From NCBI GenBank assembly GCA_905116865.2, contig CAJHNH020008453.1, forward strand, positions 1 through 64,000: a DNA stretch of 64,000 nucleotides. Direction: 5' to 3'. Position numbers and translations under genes: made by a program. This DNA is from Candidula unifasciata (Eukaryota; Mollusca; Gastropoda; Stylommatophora; Geomitridae). Shown piece after piece: positions 49,501-58,500 of this stretch (its first letter is position 1; each line of letters starts with the position of its first letter). The notes below the pieces were generated by a model that saw only the letters and a program-made list of their open reading frames with translations, was not told where the DNA came from and searched no databases.

Positions 49501-52500
49501 AAGTGTTCTTCGGTAATATGATGACTGGGAACGGCAGAGGATGCAGAGACAGACCATTGGGCTATAGCGTCAGTAACAATTATTCATACTACCAAGGACA
49601 GAATCTGAGAAGAGACATGAACACCTACTCGCAGGGTACGCGATGACTGTGGTAATCCTCATTATTGGTCCCAGACATCGCAAACTAGATGTATAGCGCA
49701 GAAGAAAGCATCGAGCCCTAGACTCATCTCCAGATAACGTGGTAATCATCGTTAATCTTGCCATTAGACAAAGGCAAGAGAATGAGAACGACGAAATGCG
49801 CAACTGTTCTTCACTAAACTCCTTCTGGATATTGATTCATCAGTTCCTCTTAATGTAATCATCAATCAGAAGGTCTTTTACAGAAGGTCGCGCTCTTCCT
49901 GACAGGCCTGAAAGTCTTTCTTGCTCTAGCCAATTACCCAGCCTTGTGTGCTTTCATAGCCAGTACATCTTCAATGTCTAATATCCTCCATTGGAAAGTC
50001 AGCATCGGTCTCGCTTTCTGGAAACTGCACATTCCATCACCGTTCTCTCCAAGGTCACCCCCACGCTCAACATGGCCAAAATGCATCAGCTTTTGGGACA
50101 GGATGCTGTTTATGAACCAATTCTCCTTAATGTTCAGATCATGTAGAATGTCGGTGCTTTTCTTCTTCGTTTTTAAATTCTTTATTAAGCCGATGAAAGG
50201 ACTTGTCCTTATCCACTTGTGGTAGACGGTAATTATCACGTGTGATGGACGGTTATTATCACGTGTGTTGGGTGGTTATTTTCACGTGTGACGAACAGTC
50301 ATTATCACGTGTGGTGGACGAACAACCTTACAAATAGGCAATGTGGCTACCAACTACAGTATATATAATGATACATGGAATAACTAATTGTAACGACAGA
50401 TGGGTTTACCTTTCACAACAACTGGACCAGAATATTCGATAGCGTACTGCTGTTTCCATATGATCTCATATACTGTGAAGCCAATAGCACCGAATGCACA
50501 GCAATAGGAGATTCTAGAAGATCTTGTCAGAGTGTCCATAGGGCTGCAAGTTTGGATGTATATACAATATTAGTAAGTTAGCTGCATATCCACTACAAGT
50601 CAACGCAAACAAGCCATATGTTTTGTTGGCTGTTTATAGGTTTTAGTAGACGATTTTACGTTCATTAGTTTGCCATTGACGCATCTCATCGAACTTTGCA
50701 ACAGTGTGTATACATCAAGTAAAAGCTGTGTACAAAAACCAACTCAGGCACGCCTAAACCTTTTGAAGTACATTCAGGAGTAGGACATAGGCGTGTGTGT
50801 TATCTTCCTTACTTTTTAATAACGTTCTTTGACAGTGTATGCAAAGACGCTAATAATGAAGATGATAATGACATTTCTAAATTACCGTTTGTCCATGTTC
50901 AAAAATTAAAAGCAGACACGGTAGAGTCTGCAGAATCACATAAATGGAGTCCACAGCAAGTGCCAGAAACCATATCAATAAAAGTAAATGGCAAAGTGAT
51001 AAAACAACCAAGTGAATTTAGATATCTAGTGTCACTTTTCACATTAGAAATATGGATTTCCTTTTTTGACGGGGATATTTGTTTATAAGATGGCACTTAT
51101 TAATGGGACATAGTAATATAATGAACAGATGGACAGAGCAAATAGGGGAGGTATGATGACGATAGACCAGATGTAGAGCTGCAGACCAACAATGATGGTC
51201 CATCAAATAATGACTGCAGAGTTTGAGGATGCATTACATTATACGAAGAAAGGAAAAGCACCTGGGCCAGACAACATCCGATTGTAAGAAATCGCAGCAC
51301 TCGGAGATTTTGGAATTGAAATAATAACTAAACTTTTAAATGATATTTATAATAGTGGGTATATTCCAAATGACCTTTTAAAATCCATAACTCTGCAATA
51401 GAAACCAGGCACTTTAAAATGTGAAGACCATCGCACAATAAGTCTAATGAGTCACATGACTAAGATGTTGTTGAGAATGACTATGAGAAGAATAAGAAAC
51501 ACAATTAAACCATAAATTAGCGATGAACAATGTGGAAAAGGTACAAACAATGCCATATACATCCTAAGGACATTGTCAGAAAGGGTTATAGAAGTAAAGG
51601 CTGATTTGTACTTATGATGGAAAAGATCTACGAATAATAAATAATATTTATTGGCAGCAAACAGCAGCTATAAGAATTAACAACTCTTTGGTTACATTTC
51701 AGTGCATAAAGAGGGCCGTACGACCAGGATGTGTTATGTCACGTGATTTATTGTCATTGTACAGTAAATATATAATGAGATCTTTACGCGGAATTGTGGT
51801 CCGTTGGCATAATATGAACAATCTGCGTTATGCTGATGACACAGTATTGATAGCAACAAGTCATAAAAAACTGCAGGAAATAATAGACTTTGCGTTGGTA
51901 CAAAGTGGAAGAATAGGCCTCAGTTTGAAAAATGGAAAGGCAGAAGTAATGGTGGTGTCAAAGAAAAGAATTATTCCTAAATGTTTAATAAAATCAGTAG
52001 TGTTTTTTTGGAGTCAATAGTGTTATTTTGGGAAAAGTACATAACTTTAAGTATCTTGGCACTTGGATAACATCAGATGGAAGATGCATCACTGAGATAA
52101 GAAACAGAAAAGAACAGGCAAAAAGTGCATATATAGGACATCTTTTGCAATATATCTTTGTCATTGAGGGTTAGAAAAAGAATACTTGCCTGCTACATAC
52201 ATCCAGTTTTAACATATGGCTGAGTCCTGGACAATCGGTAGGCAGGGCAAACAATTTCTTCAGGCCTCAGAGATGTGGTTTTACAGAAGAATGCTTAAAA
52301 TTGACCGCTAAAAAAAAGCAACTAAGAAGTTTTGCAAGAGGCGAGAGCCCGAAGACAGCTTATTACAGACATCAGAAGGAGACAGTCATCATTTTTCGGC
52401 CATGTTATGAGAAGAGGGAAAATTTGACATGTGATCACTGGAAAGAAAGATCTGTGGAGTGAGGGATAGAGGAAGACAACGAGAGAAGATTCTTGACAGT

Positions 52501-55500
52501 CTTTTTGCATGTCATGGAGGTGTGTCAGCACACGAACTGATACATGCTGCAGAAGAATCGCTGATTGTGGAAAGGCATGATCACCCAAGCCAGTCGGTAA
52601 GGCACCTGATGATGATGATGATGATGATATGTTTATAACCACATGCAATGTGAATTTTACATCAACATATGCAGCCGCTGTGGTGTCGCGGTCAGACGCT
52701 CCAAAGATCGTGAGTTCAAATCCGCACAGAGCCAAATTTGTGCCCCTAAAATATGACCTTTGTTACAGGTCCAGGAATATCAGATAAAGTCATGAGAAAG
52801 CAAATGCGGTCGGGGTGGTCTTAATACCCGATGCAATTCTGACGTCTAAAGAGAGCCTTCGTTTTTTAACATTACAACTTTTAACATTGGATACTCAGTT
52901 AGTTGCGTGTTTTTAAAGAAAGTTACAAAACCAGTCACATTGGTTTTTTTTCAGTTTGTCACTTTACTTGACAATTTTACGTTGTCTAGTTTGCCATTGC
53001 TCACTCAAAAAATTCAGCGACGACAGTTTGGCTATATATGCACAGATATATTTTGATAGGAATCTTATATCAGAATAGCTGCGTTAGGTGGGTGGGGAAC
53101 ATGGTGGATGCTTGTGAAAGGCAAAGGTAGTCTCGTAGCAGATATTGGCCATCAGACATTCTAGACCACGACATATGAGGTAGGGTAGCCACTTCTATTT
53201 TTGTACCCTTTCCTTCCCATATATTTTTTTTTTTTCACCGACTAAACTCAGGCGGAAAGTTCTAGTTTTCCGTCTACTTTTGGGCTTTGGTCTTGTTGCA
53301 GAATTTGAGTTTTGCGAGCGAATTTGTTTATGCAGATTGTTGGTTCCTCGTCTCTCATGTAGTAAACACCTTTAATCATTTGCCTTAAACGTCATGCTTA
53401 TTGGGTAGGGGGAAAGAATGAAGGGGCGGCAATGGGACTATTCGTTTTCCCCTACACGGGTAAAGTGCAGAAGTAACTTTAAGTACTGAGAATATACTTA
53501 ATAATGAATGCAACACTTACAAGACAAGACCAGGACGGCCATAGAGAAATTGTAACAGCTTCTGTCTGCGAGGTTTTGTAGCTGCCATCAAGAGTGTGAG
53601 TACAACCTGATAAAATAGTTTGTGATATTATTATTGTTATCTAATAATCGTTGGCACTACGTCAAGTCATGAAAGTGTCAAATCCATGTTTAGAGAACAT
53701 CGCTTTTGAATAGTGAGGTCAGATTAAAATTGCGCAGCTGCGTGGCAGTCTCCATTGTTTATGAGAATGAGAAAAACTGGTGTACATCGTGACCGCAGAA
53801 AAGTTGGTGGCTGGGGCAGGAAAAGAAAGAGGTAGAGGGAGACCGAGTGTGAAGATGTGGAACAACCTGAAATTATGGCATTGAGGATCATACGTTTCAT
53901 AACTGATGGCAAGTATACGAGACAGATGGTCGTCGATAGGGCAAGACTACCAATGCCACATGGCCAATGCCACATGGCCAATGCCACAATTCCTCATGGC
54001 ACCTGGCGGTCTCAGTTGGAACATAATAAATGTAAATGCTGCCGTGAGCTCATTAGTTACAAAGCAGTGGGTCTGGCTGAAAGACCTGGAGGGGATCCCT
54101 GGCAACAGGCTGCTTATTTGTGAGGATTTCAGTGCACGGAACAATAAATGGGACAGTACTGGGTAAAAAACGACATAAAGTTGCCTTTTCTGAAGCCATG
54201 GTCTATTCAAACTGCAAGAATGGCAATGAAACCAGGCAATGCAGACACGGCTATTGAAAGTGTAACAGCTTTGGTTACTTTGGTTACCCAGTCAGCAGTA
54301 CTGGACACCAAAAAGACGGTCCTGTGCCATCATGAAACTGGCTATCTGCCATGTTCGGTATTGAACTCCAAATCGTAATCGTAATTGATAAAACCAAACA
54401 AAAATTTCAAAGTGTGTCCTCTTTCAGCTGCCCGAAGGTCTGCTTTATCGAGGACGGTTTCTTTGCTATCTGATTGAATACGATTCTGTGTGGCGATCAT
54501 TTTCGCCTAAGTTAGATTATTTGCTGCTGCGTCTTGTCTGCTCGATTAGGCTTGGCGGGCGTCTTCCAGGTTTTTTTTTTTTTTTTGGAGTGGGGGGTGG
54601 GGAAGTGTAACTGGCAGCCCTGAATAGGACTGCCATTTCTCCCTGGGGCGGCCTTGAACGGGAAGGGCGGGGTCTCCGGTGAGCTGGTTAGATGAGCTGT
54701 CATGGCGGCTTGGGTGGTTTCCATTGGTTGTTGTTACAAGTTGTGGTAGTGGTTTTGTCTGCCTGTGTGTGTATTTTATTTTATTTGCTTTTGTGCTTCC
54801 TGATCAAAATGTCGTGTTGCGGCATTTTTTTTTTTTTTTTTTTTTTTTTAAGAGTTAAAGGAACCAGTCTTGTCTGGCTTGGTATTCTCATGTGTTAGCC
54901 TTGCCTCCTCCTCTTTCAGCGCTTCTGTGAAGGCACAGTTTTGGTAAACAGTCAGCTTGTGCGGAAACATTTGCTAATTAATTCTCCGATGAAGTTCATG
55001 TACGTCAGCCTCGTTGATTTCAGTACCCTCCTCTGGGAATTTGTGTGTGACTTGAAACTTCTCTGTCGGTTTCGGTGCTCTGGTTTTCGCTTATAGTGGG
55101 ATCTGTCAGTTGTGTCTGGTGCCTCGTCGCTAACGTTTCAGTGACTGTACTCTTCTCGGCCCTGTTGACATTTTTTTCTTTGCGGCTTTCTCTCTTTCAT
55201 TCTGTAACCGGGCGTGCTCTGTTCTGGCTGCCATCTCAGCTGCTTCTGCTTCTGCTTTAGCCTGCACTAGTCGGGTGACTTCCCTGTAGGCTTCCTCTCT
55301 CCCCCCTCTTTCATTACGGCCATCTCTCTGCTTCTCTCATCTCTTTCCTCCTGTCTGCATCGTTCGTCTGCTGCCTATGCCGTTGCGAAACTTGGGATTA
55401 ATGCATTGATGCTTGCTTCAGTTACTGCATCATCTTTCTTGTTGTCGATTTGTTGTGCTAAGTAGGCTGTTCTGTCCTCTTTCGGGGCATTTATTTCTCC

Positions 55501-58500
55501 CAACATTAGGGAGATTAGCTCATGCGTCTCAGCTTTTTCGGCGGCGGCAGCGGCTTTTTCCTTCTTCAGCTCGGATCTCAGTTCCGAAATTGCTTGCAGT
55601 AGGTCGTGGTCTTTGAGGGCTTTTGATGGCAGGGAATTCTGTCTTCTCAGTTGGTTGGTTACATACGTTCTCGTGGGTCCTGGCGCCTCGTACCTCTGCT
55701 CTTTCCTTGATACGGCACTGGACACTCCTCTCTTCATGTCTTTGAGGTACGGCATCCCAGATACCTCGCACTGTGAGCGCCTGTGCAGTTTGAGCATCGT
55801 CTGTCGGTGTTCGGGCTCTTGAAATCCTGGTCTAGTTTTCCCAGGGGGCACTCCTGAAATTCGTGCGCCCCTGAGCAGTTACGGCAGATGGGCCCGCTAC
55901 GACAGGTCGCGGCGGTGTGCTACGCCCTATTGCAACGAGCGCACTGTAGGATCTCTGCACTGCCAAACATCTGCTGCTGCTGGTTCTTGAGCGTGTCACT
56001 GTGTTTCCATGGCCTTGTTTTTGGCTGGGCCTCAGGAGCCTAGGCGGTACTGGGTGGTGATGCTGGACTCCATGTGGACTTTCGGCTGCCTGGTCTCTGG
56101 TGGGCTCCGGTGCTACCTCGATCTCGCTGTTTTCAGTAGTGAAGGCTTCTGCTGCGGTAACCTGTGACTTCTTGGGTGAATCGGTTTTGGCTTGTTTCTT
56201 TGATTTTCCCATCTTGTCAATAGCGGTGCCTACAAGGTGCTTAGCGAAAGCTTGATATCTAAGAGGTCGGCAAGACTTTTTGGGAATCCTGAAAAGGACT
56301 CCAAGTGTGCTTTCCAAACAGTATTCAATATTTAACGCTTCAGGTGCAGGTATGTAAGCGGGCTGCTAAAACCCAAACGTGGCGCCGACCAAGATAACTA
56401 GTCAAGACTGACAGCGAATATCTAGCGAATCAGTGTCAAGTATCTAGCTATCGAGAATCGGCCGACGAGTGGAGAGTTAGCGATCGAGCGGAAAACGAGA
56501 GTTGCGCACGATTGGGCTGTCTTCGCGCGAATGTGATGGTGAAAAAAGCAAGAAGGACATATAATAGGATTACGACCGGCAACCTCAGTATTGAAACTTT
56601 AGCTTGCTGCTGAAGGTGAAGACAGAGCATGCAAGGGAATGCCCCGAGGGCTATGATATCGATTCTTGACTAAACTAAACTCTGTTTAGATGTAGGATAT
56701 GCATGTGTAATAATAATATGAAGAAGAAGAACTATTTTTTAAGAAACCTTGCTAAATAATCTCCCATAGCTATGCGAGCTTGTCACATTGATGCAACAGG
56801 TTCAAACACTTTGCCTTAACTTTCCAATTATTCCTTCGTCTATGATGTATTTTCTCATTTCTACGTTGTTATATTACTCGATGCATCTAGTTAAGTAACG
56901 CTAAATTCTTTCTGCACGTTGTTTCACTAACCCATTTGTCCAACAGCAGTAGATTTTGTCTGCTTACACCAGTCCGCATCATCAATAACGGTTTAGTAAA
57001 CTCAGAACAAAACGATCCTGAGGTACATCGGAGTAATACCTAATAGACTGAGCCTACAGAGCGACAAGTCACCAAACACTGCTATATTAACAGACCTTTA
57101 GCTGTTGTTTATTTTGTCCGCCAAATATTTATTTTGATTTTTTTTTTTCGTCGCCGGAATCTTTCGGAACAGGACGTTTGCTATTTAACCAGCTATTAGT
57201 CGGACAATTCGATTCTATTTAGCGGTTTCAGCTTTTTTTTTTTTTTTTTTCTTCAGCCTCCAATCTGTAACAATAGCGGTTCAAATGCATTCATTTATTC
57301 ACCATTATTGACGATGCTGTGTACAATATATGCTCAGAGTAATGGCTAAACACCCGCAGTTTTCAAAAGTCCAACGACATATATTTGCAGTAATCAATAT
57401 ACATGCACCATCGGTGAGATTTCATGATCAATATACGAAAATGATTGTTCATTGTTCATTGTTCATTTCAAGACCATCCTTATAGCAAAAGGCGACTGAG
57501 TAAGGGTTTGCTGGCTTGTGCTGGGTTGTGAGTGACGTTTAACCCTTTAGGCTGGCATACCGAGCGAATGACACCCAGTGATACAAAGTGCCATTATTTT
57601 TATTCGAAATTTCCTCCTCCCCCCCCCCTTCCCCAACCCAGTCGCAAGTTCCAGAAACCCCGTTCAACATTAAGAGTATATCAGGGCCCCCGATGACGAT
57701 TACGGCGACCCATCCTGAAGTTCAGCCTTGTTGTAGCTTTAATACCAAACATCTATCTATGTCCCATTCACGGACAGACTGTGTATGTGTTGTGTTGGGC
57801 AAAAAAGTGCAGATGTCGCAGCCCGACTATTAAATACAACACTATGTGTCAACCTTCGTTTCAAGTGCGAACGTTGGAGATTCTGATGACGATGATGTTA
57901 TACTTACTGCAGGGATGAGGCAGACCTGGTAGAACAGGTAGTAGTCGATCTCTGCATCATCACACGATGTTCTGAAGTTATATACAAGTGGATACATGTA
58001 TTTTTAATAAACAAAGTGGATACATGTATGATTATTATTAACAAATGGATAAATAGAGCGTAGTAGTGGTACATTTTACTCTACTAGGACATCACACAAG
58101 CGATAAGCACCCGATGATACAAAGTGCCACCACGTGGATGAGGATCACCGGTGGAGAGGTCCCGGAAACCGCGTTCAACCATTAGGCCACATTTATGGCC
58201 GGGCTTTATTGTGGTCTCTGGCAAGAACGAGGGTGGGGCTTTTAAAAAAAAACGAAAAATTATATCTCACAAGGGGATGGTCAGTATAAATAGCACATTA
58301 TTAAATGTGCGTAAGTCAATACAAGATCCGACAATTAGGTAATCACACAAATTTTGTAATTTTGTGCTTATCCATCCATCCATCCATCTATCCGTCCGTC
58401 CATCCATCCAGCCATCCATCCATCCATCCATCTGTCTGTCTGTCTACATGTGTGTACGTATGTATGCATGAGTATCTGATACAACTAATAGCACGATCTA

